In this document: in pieces, positions 16,608 through 26,781 of the stretch
Position numbering within the stretch: the first letter of the stretch is position 1
Layout: each line of letters opens with the position of its first letter
Assembly: GCA_030427585.1 (NCBI GenBank)
Contig: JAUIBW010000005.1
Coordinates: 1 to 64,000, forward strand
DNA: 64,000 nt
Source: Bacteroidia bacterium
Lineage (GTDB): Bacteria; Bacteroidota; Bacteroidia; Flavobacteriales; Flavobacteriaceae
Reading direction: 5' to 3'
Notes under the pieces: generated by a model
Told to the model about the DNA's origin: nothing
Databases searched by the model: none
The model's input: only the letters and a program-made list of their open reading frames with translations
Translations under genes and position numbers: made by a program

Positions 16608-18614
16608 ATGAAGTTCGAATTGGAATCTGAATTCAAACCTACTGGAGATCAACCGGAAGCGATACGACAACTGGTTGAAGGTATTGAATCTAACGAAAAA
16701 TATCAAACGCTTTTAGGTGTAACAGGATCAGGTAAAACGTTTACCGCTGCTAATGTAATCCAACAGGTGCAGCGGCCAACTCTAATATTGGCGCATAACA
16801 AAACATTGGCGGCACAGCTTTTTTCTGAGTTTAAGCAATTTTTCCCTAAGAATGCTGTAGAATATTTTGTTTCATACTATGATTACTATCAACCGGAAGC
16901 TTATATCCCTACTTCGGGAACCTATATCGAAAAAGATTTATCGATCAATGATGAGATTGAAAAACTACGTTTAAGTGCCACTTCTTCGCTCTTATCAGGG
17001 CGGAGAGATGTTTTGGTTGTCGCTTCAGTATCCTGCCTGTACGGTATTGGTAATCCAGCAGAGTTTAAGAAGAATGTGATCTCGATACAATCAGGACAGT
17101 TTGTATCCAGGACAGCGCTATTGCATCGTTTGGTACAAAGTTTATATTCAAGAACCGAAGCAGAGTTTAAACATGGAAACTTTAGAATAAAAGGAGATAC
17201 TGTTGATATTTTTCCAAGCTATGCAGATGATGCATTTAGAGTTCATTTTTTTGGAGATGAAATTGAAGAGATCGAATCTTTTGATGTACAAACCAATACT
17301 ATTATTGAGAAGTATGATCAATTAAACATTTATCCGGCCAATATGTTTGTAACTTCTCCTGAAGTATTGCATAATGCAATTGACCAAATTGCACTTGATT
17401 TAGGAAAGCAGGTAGAATACTTTAAAGAAATCGGAAAACCACTGGAAGCTAAACGATTAGAAGAACGCACCAATTTTGATCTGGAAATGATTAAAGAGCT
17501 TGGTTATTGTTCTGGTATTGAGAACTATTCTCGTTATCTTGATGGTAGAAACCCAGGTACAAGACCATTCTGCTTACTCGATTATTTCCCCGATGATTAT
17601 TTAATGATCATTGATGAAAGTCATGTTACCATACCCCAGACTCATGCCATGTACGGTGGTGATCGTTCGAGAAAAGAAAACCTGGTAGAATATGGCTTTA
17701 GACTTCCTGCTGCAATGGATAATAGACCTTTAAAGTTTGAAGAACTTGAAGCAATTCAAAATCAAGTTATGTATATCAGTGCTACACCAGCAGATTATGA
17801 ATTACAGAAAAGTGAAGGAACCTATGTAGAACAAATCATTAGACCAACAGGGTTGTTAGATCCTGTAATTGAAGTTCGCCCTAGCTTAAATCAAATTGAT
17901 GACCTTATCGAAGAGATGCAAAAACGAATTGATTTAGATGAGCGTATCCTTGTTACGACACTTACCAAAAGAATGGCAGAGGAATTAGCAAAATATCTAA
18001 CTAGAATCGATATTCGTTGTAGATATATCCATAGTGATGTAGATACATTAGAACGGGTAGAAATAATGCAAGATCTGCGAAAAGGTATTTTTGATGTATT
18101 GATAGGAGTAAACTTATTACGAGAAGGGTTAGATCTTCCTGAAGTATCATTAGTGGCTATTCTGGATGCTGACAAAGAAGGTTTTTTAAGAAATAAGCGT
18201 TCCTTGATACAAACCGTTGGTAGAGCTGCAAGACATGTAAACGGAAAAGCAATTATGTATGCCGATAAAATTACGGACAGCATGCAAAAAACTATTGATG
18301 ATACAGAATACCGACGACAAAAACAGATAGCTTACAACACCAAACATGGCATAACACCAACTGCAATTAAAAAGTCTCTGGATAATGCCCTAGCGGGTAA
18401 AAAAGTAGAACCATATACTTTTGAAAATGCTCCTACCCTACAAGCTGCCGAAGAGGAAACAGCATATTATACGAAAGAACAGTTAGAAACACGAATCCGT
18501 AATGTTCGTAAAGAAATGGAAAAAGCCGCTAAAGAATTGGATTTTATGACTGCAGCTCGGTTACGGGATGAAATTAAAATGCTACAAAGTAAGATACAGG
18601 ATCAAAAAGTATAA
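16608..18614 (+). CDS. uvrB: Excinuclease ABC subunit UvrB
   Basis: UvrB, 668 residues, is the damage-verifying helicase of nucleotide excision repair and hands DNA from UvrA to UvrC. Seen: Walker A GVTGSGKT (37-44), the beta-hairpin region [20 protein letters not shown] (about 90-109), helicase motif [19 protein letters not shown], motif [16 protein letters not shown], and a C-terminal UVR coiled-coil motif ([20 protein letters not shown]). A longer frame back to 16497 overlaps the preceding gene and adds non-family residues. ATG 16608 gives the canonical [20 protein letters not shown] -7-like TATCTTTA at 16580-16587 lies 20 bp upstream. Confidence 0.96.
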   Translation: MKFELESEFKPTGDQPEAIRQLVEGIESNEKYQTLLGVTGSGKTFTAANVIQQVQRPTLILAHNKTLAAQLFSEFKQFFPKNAVEYFVSYYDYYQPEAYIPTSGTYIEKDLSINDEIEKLRLSATSSLLSGRRDVLVVASVSCLYGIGNPAEFKKNVISIQSGQFVSRTALLHRLVQSLYSRTEAEFKHGNFRIKGDTVDIFPSYADDAFRVHFFGDEIEEIESFDVQTNTIIEKYDQLNIYPANMFVTSPEVLHNAIDQIALDLGKQVEYFKEIGKPLEAKRLEERTNFDLEMIKELGYCSGIENYSRYLDGRNPGTRPFCLLDYFPDDYLMIIDESHVTIPQTHAMYGGDRSRKENLVEYGFRLPAAMDNRPLKFEELEAIQNQVMYISATPADYELQKSEGTYVEQIIRPTGLLDPVIEVRPSLNQIDDLIEEMQKRIDLDERILVTTLTKRMAEELAKYLTRIDIRCRYIHSDVDTLERVEIMQDLRKGIFDVLIGVNLLREGLDLPEVSLVAILDADKEGFLRNKRSLIQTVGRAARHVNGKAIMYADKITDSMQKTIDDTEYRRQKQIAYNTKHGITPTAIKKSLDNALAGKKVEPYTFENAPTLQAAEEETAYYTKEQLETRIRNVRKEMEKAAKELDFMTAARLRDEIKMLQSKIQDQKV

Positions 18615-18679
18615 TTTTTGCCTTATAATTATAGTGTAGATCTTGAGATAATCATGCCATTAAAAAACATAAGATCATT

Positions 18680-19699
18680 ATGAGTAACATTTCAATTGAA
18701 AAATTTATTGAAGGTATTCCTAAAGCAGAACTTCATCTACATATCGAAGGCACATTCGAACCTGAGTTGATGTTTAAAATTGCTAAAAGAAACAATAAAG
18801 AAATCAAATACTCTACCGTCGATGAGTTAAAAAGTGCGTATAGTTTTAATAATCTTCAAGAATTTCTTGATATCTATTATGCCGGTGCTAGTGTGCTTAT
18901 CGAAGAACAGGATTTTTATGATCTTACCTGGGCATATCTTACCAAAGTCCAGACGCAAAACCTTGTACACACTGAGATTTTTTTTGATCCTCAAACCCAT
19001 ACCGACAGAGGTATTTCATTTGACACCGTTATTAAAGGGATTTATCGTGCATTAGAGGATGGTAGAGAAAAACTGGGGATTACCTATAAATTGATACTAT
19101 CTTTTTTAAGGCATCTGGATGAAGCTTCGGCTTTTGAAACATTACGACAAGCTTTACCTTACAAGAAATGGATTAGTGGAGTTGGCCTAGATTCTTCTGA
19201 AATAGGAAATCCACCTTCAAAATTCGAACGTGTTTTTGCTAAAGCAAAAGAAGAAGGTTTTATAACCGTAGCTCATGCAGGAGAAGAAGGACCAGCAGAA
19301 TATATATGGGAAGCTGTTGACTTATTAAAAGTAACCCGTATTGATCATGGTAACCGATGTTTAGAAGATGATCGATTAGTAAAGTTATTGGCAGATCTAC
19401 AAATACCATTAACACTATGCCCTTTATCTAATCTTGAATTGAAAGTGATTAACGATTTAAAAAATTATCCTTTACCAGAAATGATGGATAAAGGTTTATT
19501 AGTAACCATTAATTCTGATGATCCAGCCTATTTTGGAGGATATATGAACGAGAATTATATAAACATTGCTTATGCACTAAACCTTTCTAAGAAGCAAATA
19601 ACAAAATTAGTAAAAAACAGCTTCAAAGCAAGTTGGTTATCTGATATAGAAAAAGAAAAGAAGATTGCGCAGGTCGAAGTATATTTTCAAAATAATTAG
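18680..19699 (+). CDS. add: Adenosine deaminase
   Basis: A 339-residue metal-dependent TIM-barrel deaminase of the adenosine/adenine/AMP deaminase family. Zinc ligands and catalytic residues are visible: HLHIEGT near 18-24 (in place of the usual HLDG-type motif), HAGEEGP near 199-205, RIDHGNR near 218-224, and NSDDPAYF near 275-282. These place it with enzymes that convert adenosine to inosine, or adenine to hypoxanthine. The HLHIEGT and SDDPAYF forms are also common in adenine deaminases of this fold, so the exact base or nucleoside is not certain. It follows uvrB by 65 bp on the same strand, probably as a separate unit. Confidence 0.85.
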   Translation: MSNISIEKFIEGIPKAELHLHIEGTFEPELMFKIAKRNNKEIKYSTVDELKSAYSFNNLQEFLDIYYAGASVLIEEQDFYDLTWAYLTKVQTQNLVHTEIFFDPQTHTDRGISFDTVIKGIYRALEDGREKLGITYKLILSFLRHLDEASAFETLRQALPYKKWISGVGLDSSEIGNPPSKFERVFAKAKEEGFITVAHAGEEGPAEYIWEAVDLLKVTRIDHGNRCLEDDRLVKLLADLQIPLTLCPLSNLELKVINDLKNYPLPEMMDKGLLVTINSDDPAYFGGYMNENYINIAYALNLSKKQITKLVKNSFKASWLSDIEKEKKIAQVEVYFQNN

Positions 19700-19875
19700 A
19701 TTTCCATACGTGTATAGAAAACAATGGTATAATCAACTTCAAAACATAAGCTTTTCTTCCGCTTTCACTTCTCTCAACAAATCAGATAATCAAATACTAT
19801 AGGGTAAAATTTGCCCCTTATTTGATAAGTGCTATAAACAAAATAGCTTTGCTCTATAATCTTTAAACCCAGAAT

Positions 19876-20385
19876 ATGAGAGGCGTAATACTACAAGGAA
19901 GTTCGAAAAGTAATGGAAATACTAATAAAATAGCATTATTTATAAAAGAAAGAACCGGATTCGATATTATAGATTTGAAATCTAAAAATATAGGTCCTTT
20001 TGATTATGATTTTAAGAATAGGGATGATGATTTTCTACCCACAATAAAAGAGATCGTCGAGAACTATGACATTCTTATTTTTGCCACACCAGTATATTGG
20101 TATGCAATGAGTGGGATAATGAAAACTTTTATCGACAGGATAACGGATTGCATAAAAATCGAAAAGACAATCGGAAGAAAGTTAACAGGAAAAAAAATGG
20201 GGATGATAAGTTGTGGTTCTGGATCAGAATTAAAGAAAGGCTTTACAATGCCATTTATAGAAAGTGCATATTATCTTGGTATGGATTATTTAGGAGATAT
20301 ACATACATGGATAGAAGATGAGAATATTCCGAAGCAATTACAAAACAGTATCAATGTTTTTATTTCTGAAAAGGTAAAAAAATAG
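19876..20385 (+). CDS. NAD(P)H-dependent FMN reductase / flavodoxin-fold oxidoreductase
   Basis: A 169-residue flavodoxin-like protein. QGSSKSNGNTNKIA (about 7-20) is the FMN phosphate-binding loop, and ILIFATPVYWYAMSGIMKTF (about 65-84) with the following IDRITDC is the conserved core of the NADPH-dependent FMN reductase/flavodoxin-2 group. It probably reduces quinones or other small acceptors in the cytoplasm. The physiological substrate is unknown. It stands alone with 176 bp upstream and is closed by a strong two-way hairpin terminator shared with the TonB-receptor gene. Confidence 0.83.
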   Translation: MRGVILQGSSKSNGNTNKIALFIKERTGFDIIDLKSKNIGPFDYDFKNRDDDFLPTIKEIVENYDILIFATPVYWYAMSGIMKTFIDRITDCIKIEKTIGRKLTGKKMGMISCGSGSELKKGFTMPFIESAYYLGMDYLGDIHTWIEDENIPKQLQNSINVFISEKVKK

Positions 20386-20395
20386 AGATTAAACA

Positions 20396-20434
20396 AAAGA
20401 GGCTGCCTAAAAACATATTTCAGACAGCCTCTTT
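20396..20434. terminator. Two-way terminator between convergent genes
   Basis: AAAGAGGCTG (20396-20405) pairs with CAGCCTCTTT (20425-20434). A-rich and T-rich flanks on both sides let it work for the reductase gene (+) and the TonB-receptor gene (-). Confidence 0.85.
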
Positions 20435-20458
20435 ACAAAAAATTACATGCAATTTTTT

Positions 20459-22867
20459 TTAAAACTGAAAGCGATACCCAAAATCAGGAAAGAATCCAAT
20501 TTGATCTACCTGGTCTACCTGATTCGTTAAACGGTTATAACGACGTGTAAAAATATTCTCATTATTCGTTACATTTTGAAGATCAATATAAAATTGGTGA
20601 GAATGTTTTTTTGATTTACTGTTGACTTTGTATCCAAACTTAACATCCCATCTAAAATAGTCATCATTTTGCTCACTAAAAGCTAATTCTTCTCTTAACA
20701 CCTGAAAACCTGCTGATTGTGAAGCTTCTAGATTAACCGGGGTAAAATACCTTCCTCCCGATACAGTTAGCTTAGTGTCAAAAAATAATACATCCTTTTT
20801 TGCCTTACCAATAGCAAACTCTTTTCCGGCAAGAAGATTTACTACATATCCATTATTAAACGGTGTGTTTCGTTCTATACCATCACTTCCTTTATATTTA
20901 CTTTCGAATAATGAAGTGGTTAACAACCCATAATATCCATCACTAAAAAACTTCTCTAAAGTCAATTCTATACCCTGATTAAAACCTGTTCCCTCATTAA
21001 CCAGTGACACTCTATCATTTTCGAAACCAAAGTCTGCTCCCTCTGTCAAAGAAGAATAACTTGATGAAAAGGGCTCTACTGCCGCCTTACTAACATCCTG
21101 ATAATACACCTCGACTTTACCTCTCCAACCTTTACTAATTCTTATATCATAACCTAAAACATAATGGTTACTTCTCACAAAATCAAGATCTAGATTGGTC
21201 TGTACCAATTCTCCATTAACATCTTCATTTAAAAACAATAATGGTAAAGGAACTGGTTGATGATGCAATCCATATCCAAAACTAAAACGATGATTCTGAT
21301 TAATCTTATAAGAAAGCCCTGCCCTGGGTTCAAATACAAATTGTTCATTAAGCGTACTATACTGACCGTGTAGTCCAGCATTTAACGTTAGTTTCTTAGT
21401 AAGCCTAAACTGCCCTTGAATATAGGGTTGAATAATACTTAGATTTTCATCTATATCTGTAAACGTGAAAAGATCGGGATCACCATCACCATCATTATCA
21501 GGTTGTTTTGTACGATCTCGTTCTATAGATTCTATTCTAAAATTTTCTACCAAAACTCCTGTTCGCAATGTACTTTTGTTACTTAATTTTGAGTTAAAAA
21601 GTGTAGAAAACGTGAGGCGTGATTCTGTATTATCGGCTTCAGTATATTTTATAATACGTTCTTGTGGAGTGTTTTTTTCAATAAAGCGGTCTGCTTTAAA
21701 TTCATTAGTTGCAAAAGATCCTGCTACTGTTGTTCTTAAAAAAGAGGAGGAACCAATATTGATCTGGTGTTTAAGACCAATCACCCCAAAGCCAGAATCT
21801 GCCTTAGAATTTTCATCTTCGGCAGCAAATAGATCATCCTTATCAATATCATCGCCCAGAAATTCAATATCGGAAAAACCAATAATTCCGAATAATGAAA
21901 AGTTACCCAATTTACTTTTTCCAAAATTTATATTAAATGAAACATCATAGTAATTTGGTGTAGCCGATGTCCCTCCTGCTCCTATTCCTAAAATACTTAC
22001 TAATGAATATCTTCCGGCCACCAAAAATGAACCTTTATTTTTACCTAATGGTCCTTCTGCCATGGCTTCTACTCCTGTAAAAATACCTATCTGGCCAGTA
22101 TATTCATAGTCATCTACATTACCTTTTCTAAACCCAAGATCAAATACTCCTCCGATTGCATTTCCATATTCTGCCGGGAAAGCCGAAGTAATAAAATCTG
22201 AGTTTTTTAACAAATTAGGGTTTAAAGCAGAAACTGGTCCTCCGGTTGTTCCCAGTGTAGAATAATGATTCGGACTTGGTATGGGCACTCCTTCTACCCG
22301 CCATAATAATCCAACAGGAGAATTACCTCGTATCACAATATCATTTCTACTATCATCGGGAGAAGAAACACCTGCAAAATTTGCTGCTAAACGCCCAACA
22401 TCACTCCTTCCTCCCGAAAAGCGCGTTACTTCTTCTACTCCAAACTGTCTTGCCGAAACAGATGTAAGTTTATTTATAGCCTGTGCTTTGCCTGTTTCTG
22501 ATGTAATAATAACCTCATCTAATCGATCAAAAGCTTCTATAAGTGTAACATTAACCGCTGCGTCCTTACCAGAGGTCACCACAATATTCGGTATCGTAAT
22601 CGATTCGAATCCAATGTAACTTACCCGTATCATTTGACGGCCAAGCGGTACATTCTCTAATGTAAAATACCCATCTATATCCGTGATCACCCCAATAGCT
22701 TGTTCTACATTTAATAATTCAATTGTAGCTCCAGGTAAAGGGCTTTCTGATTGTTTATCAACAACAAGACCTTTAATAATTCCTGTTTGTGCATTTGCTA
22801 TGTATCCTAGAACAACAATAAATACAAAAGTGATTTTTCTCATGATTTGACTACTATTTTTTTTCAA
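20459..22867 (-). CDS. TonB-dependent outer-membrane receptor with carboxypeptidase-like N-terminal domain
   Basis: About 800 residues. A signal peptide (RKITFVFIVVLGYIANAQ, about 10-27) is followed by a CarboxypepD_reg-like beta-sandwich (GIIKGLVVDKQSESPLPGAT, about 29-48), a plug domain (SPDDSRNDIVIRGNSPVGLL, about 165-184) and a 22-strand-type barrel ending in an aromatic residue (FGYRFQF). Translation may begin at the ninth codon (ATG 22843) instead of 22867, since that gives a tidier signal peptide. No SusD partner is present, so a glycan-utilisation role is not supported. Siderophore, peptide or metal uptake are alternatives. It is divergent from a LytS/LytTR two-component pair that may control it, which is inference from position. 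Confidence 0.87.
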   Translation of the reverse strand: MKKNSSQIMRKITFVFIVVLGYIANAQTGIIKGLVVDKQSESPLPGATIELLNVEQAIGVITDIDGYFTLENVPLGRQMIRVSYIGFESITIPNIVVTSGKDAAVNVTLIEAFDRLDEVIITSETGKAQAINKLTSVSARQFGVEEVTRFSGGRSDVGRLAANFAGVSSPDDSRNDIVIRGNSPVGLLWRVEGVPIPSPNHYSTLGTTGGPVSALNPNLLKNSDFITSAFPAEYGNAIGGVFDLGFRKGNVDDYEYTGQIGIFTGVEAMAEGPLGKNKGSFLVAGRYSLVSILGIGAGGTSATPNYYDVSFNINFGKSKLGNFSLFGIIGFSDIEFLGDDIDKDDLFAAEDENSKADSGFGVIGLKHQINIGSSSFLRTTVAGSFATNEFKADRFIEKNTPQERIIKYTEADNTESRLTFSTLFNSKLSNKSTLRTGVLVENFRIESIERDRTKQPDNDGDGDPDLFTFTDIDENLSIIQPYIQGQFRLTKKLTLNAGLHGQYSTLNEQFVFEPRAGLSYKINQNHRFSFGYGLHHQPVPLPLLFLNEDVNGELVQTNLDLDFVRSNHYVLGYDIRISKGWRGKVEVYYQDVSKAAVEPFSSSYSSLTEGADFGFENDRVSLVNEGTGFNQGIELTLEKFFSDGYYGLLTTSLFESKYKGSDGIERNTPFNNGYVVNLLAGKEFAIGKAKKDVLFFDTKLTVSGGRYFTPVNLEASQSAGFQVLREELAFSEQNDDYFRWDVKFGYKVNSKSKKHSHQFYIDLQNVTNNENIFTRRYNRLTNQVDQVDQIGFFPDFGYRFQF

Positions 22868-23115
22868 ATCTGTAGTTTCTTTTTCAACTCTTAAAATTTA
22901 AAATACCTAGTTGTCATTCTTACTCTTGAAATGTCAAAAACAAGTCTGAATAGCACAAAATGAAGTAACCCCTTATGCAACCAGATCAAACGTTATTTAA
23001 AACAATTCAGCATCTTATCTGACGATTGAATATGTCTAAAAATGATTATTGTATACCAGTTATGTATCTTTACCTATACTATTAAAAAGGACACACCTAT
23101 TATTGACTTGTATAC

Positions 23116-24195
23116 ATGATATCTAAAGCATACATAAAGAAGTTTACATTTCGCTTTATTGTTATAAACGTGGTTTATTTCCTTATTAAATCAACTATCG
23201 ATCATAATGGTGATGTGACAGAATTTGATGCTACTAGTTTATTTTATTATTTGACTGCTTTTTTTCTTTTTATATTCACTTGGGAGGCTAATGACTGGTT
23301 AATACGAAAGGTGGTTAAATCTAATGAAGGTAAAAGTCTGGATCTAAATAATGGCATGAAGATTATTGCTATCAATATGGCAATTTTTATTCCTATAGCT
23401 GCTTTATTATATTATTTAGCGATTTTTGAATTTAATCATATATGTAAAATTAATGCAGACAAACCCTGGTTGCGATTTAGAATAGATTTTTTTAGAGCTA
23501 CACTCTTAGGCTTTGCCGTTGTTATTTTTAATCTCTTCTATTATTCTCTAAAACAGAAAAAAGAAATGGAAAATACAATGGACAAACTAAAAAAAGAAGT
23601 CATGACGTCTAAATATAAGTCCTTAAAAAATCAAATTAGTCCCCATTTTTTATTCAATAGCTTAAATACACTTACATCATTAATGTATCAAGACAGGGAT
23701 TTGGCATCTGATTTTGTATCGAGATTAGCAACATGTTATAGATATATTCTGGATAATCGTGAAGAGGACCTGGTTAGTCTGGAAAAAGAATTAAGTTTTC
23801 TTGATTCTTTTATATTTATGATGAATGTAAGACATGAAGGCGCACTTAGTATTACCACTCATATTTCGGTTGATCCAAAAGAATACGTAATCCCTACCTT
23901 ATCGTTACAAATGCTCGTAGAAAATGCTTTAAAACATAATTATTATTCTAAAGAAAGGCCTTTGGAGATTAGTATTATTTCTATTGAAAAAAATAGTATT
24001 CTTATTCAAAATAATTTACGGATAAGAAAACAAAAAGAAGAATCAACACAATTAGGGCTTAAAAATATTAAAAAGAGGTATTCCTTTTATACAAATCAAG
24101 AAATATTAATAGAAACAGAGCATGAATATTTTAAAGTTACTATCCCACTATTGACCAAAGATATAAAAGAAGTTACCATGGTAAAAGTTTCATAA
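23116..24195 (+). CDS. LytS-type membrane sensor histidine kinase
   Basis: A 359-residue kinase with four membrane segments (about 11-30, 43-60, 83-103 and 126-146), a short coiled linker (KQKKEMENTMDKLKKEV) and a His_kinase-family domain. The phospho-acceptor lies in NQISPHFLFNSLNTL (His177) and the N-box in MLVENALKHN (Asn270). The C-terminal ATPase part is short, as usual in this family. No extracellular sensor domain is visible, so it likely senses within or through the membrane. The LytTR regulator gene starts 1 bp after the stop, giving a translationally tight pair. It is divergent from the TonB receptor. Confidence 0.9.
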   Translation: MISKAYIKKFTFRFIVINVVYFLIKSTIDHNGDVTEFDATSLFYYLTAFFLFIFTWEANDWLIRKVVKSNEGKSLDLNNGMKIIAINMAIFIPIAALLYYLAIFEFNHICKINADKPWLRFRIDFFRATLLGFAVVIFNLFYYSLKQKKEMENTMDKLKKEVMTSKYKSLKNQISPHFLFNSLNTLTSLMYQDRDLASDFVSRLATCYRYILDNREEDLVSLEKELSFLDSFIFMMNVRHEGALSITTHISVDPKEYVIPTLSLQMLVENALKHNYYSKERPLEISIISIEKNSILIQNNLRIRKQKEESTQLGLKNIKKRYSFYTNQEILIETEHEYFKVTIPLLTKDIKEVTMVKVS

Positions 24196-24196
24196 C

Positions 24197-24955
24197 ATGA
24201 CTGCTGTAATTGTTGAAGACGAAAACATAGCCTCTAAGCGTTTGGCAAATCTCATTGAAGAGTTAGCTCCAGAAATAAAGATTACCGGTCAAATCACTTC
24301 TGTCGAAAATGGAAGGTATTGGTTTGAGAATAATCCGCTCCCTGATCTAATATTCCTAGATATTCAATTAAACGATGGGTATGGATTCGATATTTTAGAT
24401 ACACTAGAAAACCATCCTCCTATTATATTTACTACAGCATATAACGAATATGCCATTAGAGGTTTTAAGTATAATGGATTAGATTACCTGCTAAAGCCAA
24501 TTGACAAAAAAGATTTAAAAAATGCTCTTGCCAAATACAAAAAAAGCTTTGCAGGTACTGGTAAATCGATAGATGATGTAAAATTTGAACGTATTAAAAA
24601 CTTGTTTGTAAAAGAATACAAACGTCGTTTTATGATTAAAGTTGGAAATCAATTTAACACTTTTAATGTTGACGATATTGCTTATTTTAAGTCTCACGAA
24701 GGAATTATTTTTTTACATTCCCACACCGGAAAGCAATATCCTATTGAATACACTATAGATCAACTTGAGGAAATTCTAGATCCAGTTCATTTTTTTAGAA
24801 TTAATAGAAAATTTATGATTTCTGTTAAAGCTGTAGTCGAAATTCACAGTTATTTTAATAGTAGGCTATTATTGAAACTAAGACCTATGAACGATGAACA
24901 GATTATTGTTTCCAGGGAGCGGACTTCTAATTTTAAAAAATGGTTGGATCTTTAA
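24197..24955 (+). CDS. LytTR-family response regulator
   Basis: A 252-residue regulator. The receiver domain spans about 1-120, with acidic pocket VEDEN (6-10), phospho-acceptor Asp55 in LIFLDIQLND and the conserved lysine in YLLKPID (Lys100). A LytTR DNA-binding domain covers about 145-250 (VDDIAYFKSHEGIIFLHS, then HFFRINRKFMIS). It should be phosphorylated by the LytS-like kinase encoded immediately upstream and bind direct repeats at promoters. The nearest candidate target is the divergent TonB-receptor promoter about 1.3 kb away, but binding sites cannot be identified by eye. Confidence 0.9.
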   Translation: MTAVIVEDENIASKRLANLIEELAPEIKITGQITSVENGRYWFENNPLPDLIFLDIQLNDGYGFDILDTLENHPPIIFTTAYNEYAIRGFKYNGLDYLLKPIDKKDLKNALAKYKKSFAGTGKSIDDVKFERIKNLFVKEYKRRFMIKVGNQFNTFNVDDIAYFKSHEGIIFLHSHTGKQYPIEYTIDQLEEILDPVHFFRINRKFMISVKAVVEIHSYFNSRLLLKLRPMNDEQIIVSRERTSNFKKWLDL

Positions 24956-25115
24956 TTTCTCAGGTGATGAAAAAAATTATTCAAGCCATTTTGTATTAAT
25001 TAAAAATCAAACTTTTTATCAAAATTGTTTGGTTACGTCATAGAAATCGAATTGGCGTTTTTTTATAGTATTAGTTTTAAAACACATAATGTGCAATAGT
25101 AATTAAATCTTTATG

Positions 25116-25295
25116 CTACTCTTCAGAACCGTTAAATTTATGTTTAGACTTCAAACGCTTAGCATCTTTAAGACTTTTATGTATCATCCATTCTAGTTGC
25201 CCATTAACGCTTCGAAACTCATCGTCAGCCCATTTTTCAATCGACTTAAAGGTTTCTGGGTCTATTCTAAGAACAAATGATTTTTTCTTACTCAT
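25116..25295 (-). CDS. Arc-type ribbon-helix-helix DNA-binding protein (59 residues)
   Basis: A short gene whose frame gives MSKKKSFVLRIDPETFKSIE followed by a KWADDEFRSVNGQLEW helix and a basic tail (KDAKRLKSKHK). FVLRIDPETF is the beta-strand of an Arc/MetJ-type ribbon-helix-helix fold, and the NGQLEWMIHKSL helix matches Arc-family proteins. It starts 3 bp after the stop of the SPFH gene, so the two are almost certainly co-transcribed, and its size hides it from usual length cut-offs. It may autoregulate the operon or another target. This is inference from fold and linkage. Confidence 0.82.
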   Translation of the reverse strand: MSKKKSFVLRIDPETFKSIEKWADDEFRSVNGQLEWMIHKSLKDAKRLKSKHKFNGSEE

Positions 25296-25298
25296 AAA

Positions 25299-26153
25299 TT
25301 ACGAATGTAATGTTCCGGTATTAATTACTGGTGTTGCTTCTTTATCACCGCACAAGACTACCATTAAATTACTTACCATAGACGCTTTTTTATCATCATC
25401 AAAATCTATAATCTCATCTACAGATAATTTGATTAAAGCATCTTCAACCATACCAACAGCTCCTTCTACTATTTTTTTGCGTGCTGCTACGATAGCTACT
25501 GCTTGTTGCCTTTTTAACATCGAACTTGCTATTTCTGGTGCATATGCCAGGTATCCAATTCTAGCCTCAAGAACTTCAATTCCTGCAATGGCCAAACGCT
25601 CTGTTATTTCATTTTCTAATGCTTCATTTACCTCATCCATGCCAGATAGTAATGTTATTTCCTGTTGCCCATCGGCAAAATTATCATAAGGATAAGAACC
25701 TGCTAGTTTTCTTACAGCAGCATCTGTTTGTACTCTTACAAACTCTTCGTACTGATCAACATCAAAAGCTGCTTTATATGTATCTGCTACTTTCCATACC
25801 AAAATTACATTAATCAGAATCGGATTACCAATTTTATCATTCACTTTTACCCGTTCGCTATAGAAGTTTCTAGCTCTCAAAGAAATTCTTTTTTTGGTAT
25901 AAAAAGGATTGGCCCAAAAGAAACCGTTACTCTTTACTGTTCCTTTATACTCCCCAAATAACACCATTACTTTAGAACTGTTCGGATTTACAATGAAAAA
26001 ACCCTTAATGATAAATAATATTACTACCATTAGAATTATAAACAAAGGATTTTTACTTAGAAACAAACCAGTAACCATCCCTATTATAACTAATAAAAGT
26101 AAACCTAACATTAGATAACCACTACTTGCTTTTATATTTTTTTCATGTTTCAT
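25299..26153 (-). CDS. SPFH/Band-7 domain membrane protein
   Basis: A 284-residue protein with two N-terminal membrane segments (about 13-29 and 33-52) and an SPFH/prohibitin-like domain (VNPNSSKVMVLFGEYKGTVK, about 53-72, through VRVQTDAAVRKLAGSYPYDN, about 143-162). A helical stretch follows (LEARIGYLAYAPEIASSMLK). Such proteins form membrane-associated rings or scaffolds, but the role of this clade is not settled. The downstream Arc-type regulator is 3 bp away. No NfeD or protease partner is adjacent. Confidence 0.85.
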   Translation of the reverse strand: MKHEKNIKASSGYLMLGLLLLVIIGMVTGLFLSKNPLFIILMVVILFIIKGFFIVNPNSSKVMVLFGEYKGTVKSNGFFWANPFYTKKRISLRARNFYSERVKVNDKIGNPILINVILVWKVADTYKAAFDVDQYEEFVRVQTDAAVRKLAGSYPYDNFADGQQEITLLSGMDEVNEALENEITERLAIAGIEVLEARIGYLAYAPEIASSMLKRQQAVAIVAARKKIVEGAVGMVEDALIKLSVDEIIDFDDDKKASMVSNLMVVLCGDKEATPVINTGTLHS

Positions 26154-26275
26154 AATAATATCATTTTGATATCACAATAATATGAATATTTTTTTAATAT
26201 TTTGAGAAATGGTCAAATATTAACTTAAAAGATCAATAATGACTAGTTGAATTATTTTAGGTTTGAGTTAAAAAT

Positions 26276-26307
26276 AAAAACGCTCTTTGAATATAAAGAG
26301 CGTTTTT
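26276..26307 (-). terminator. Terminator after the Hsp20 gene
   Basis: AAAAACGCTCTTT (26276-26288) and AAAGAGCGTTTTT (26295-26307) form a 13-bp perfect stem with a 6-nt loop. On the minus strand it ends in a T-run, placing it downstream of the small heat-shock gene and upstream of the SPFH gene. Confidence 0.85.
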
Positions 26308-26343
26308 TGAAACATTAATAACTAAATCTCAAAATCAATCAAA

Positions 26344-26781
26344 TCATGAAATCTCAATCAACCTTTTTGGTTGTACTTTTGCTTCTTCCTTTTTAGGAAG
26401 TCTTATCAGGAGTACTCCGTTTTCATACGAAGCCCCTATTTTATTACCATTTACTGCTTCTGGCAGGCTAAACGAACGCTTAAATGCATTGTATCCAAAT
26501 TCTTTTCGTGTGTACTTTCCATTTTCATCTTTAGTTTCTTTTTCTGATGTAGTTTCTGAAGAAATCGTAAGCACATCATTATTCAGTTCAATACTAAAGT
26601 CTTCTTTAGAAAGTCCTGGAGCAGCTAATTCTACTACAAATTCTTCATCTGTTTCTTTAACATTAACTGCTGGAGTATTTACACCAATTTTATTAATATT
26701 AGATGTTCCACCAAGCCAATCTGCAGTAAAAAAATCATCAAAAAGAAAAGGTAATCTGTCTGTTTTTTTTAGTAAACTCAT
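26344..26781 (-). CDS. Small heat-shock protein, Hsp20/alpha-crystallin family
   Basis: A 145-residue chaperone that holds unfolding proteins for refolding by DnaK. The alpha-crystallin domain runs from about 38 to 135: PAVNVKETDEEFVVELAAPG (about 37-56), LSKEDFSIELNNDVLTISSE, FGYNAFKRSFSLPEAVNGNK and the signature-like ASYENGVLLIRLPKKE (about 119-134). The C-terminal tail carries the KRLIEIS oligomerisation segment. It is monocistronic, with a strong terminator at 26276-26307. No CIRCE element or other heat-shock operator was recognised upstream. Confidence 0.93.
   Translation of the reverse strand: MSLLKKTDRLPFLFDDFFTADWLGGTSNINKIGVNTPAVNVKETDEEFVVELAAPGLSKEDFSIELNNDVLTISSETTSEKETKDENGKYTRKEFGYNAFKRSFSLPEAVNGNKIGASYENGVLLIRLPKKEEAKVQPKRLIEIS

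Noticed and set aside
21465..21950. 161-codon plus-strand frame inside the TonB receptor
   Set aside because: Lies antisense to a well-supported receptor gene and shows serine/proline-rich text typical of shadow frames.
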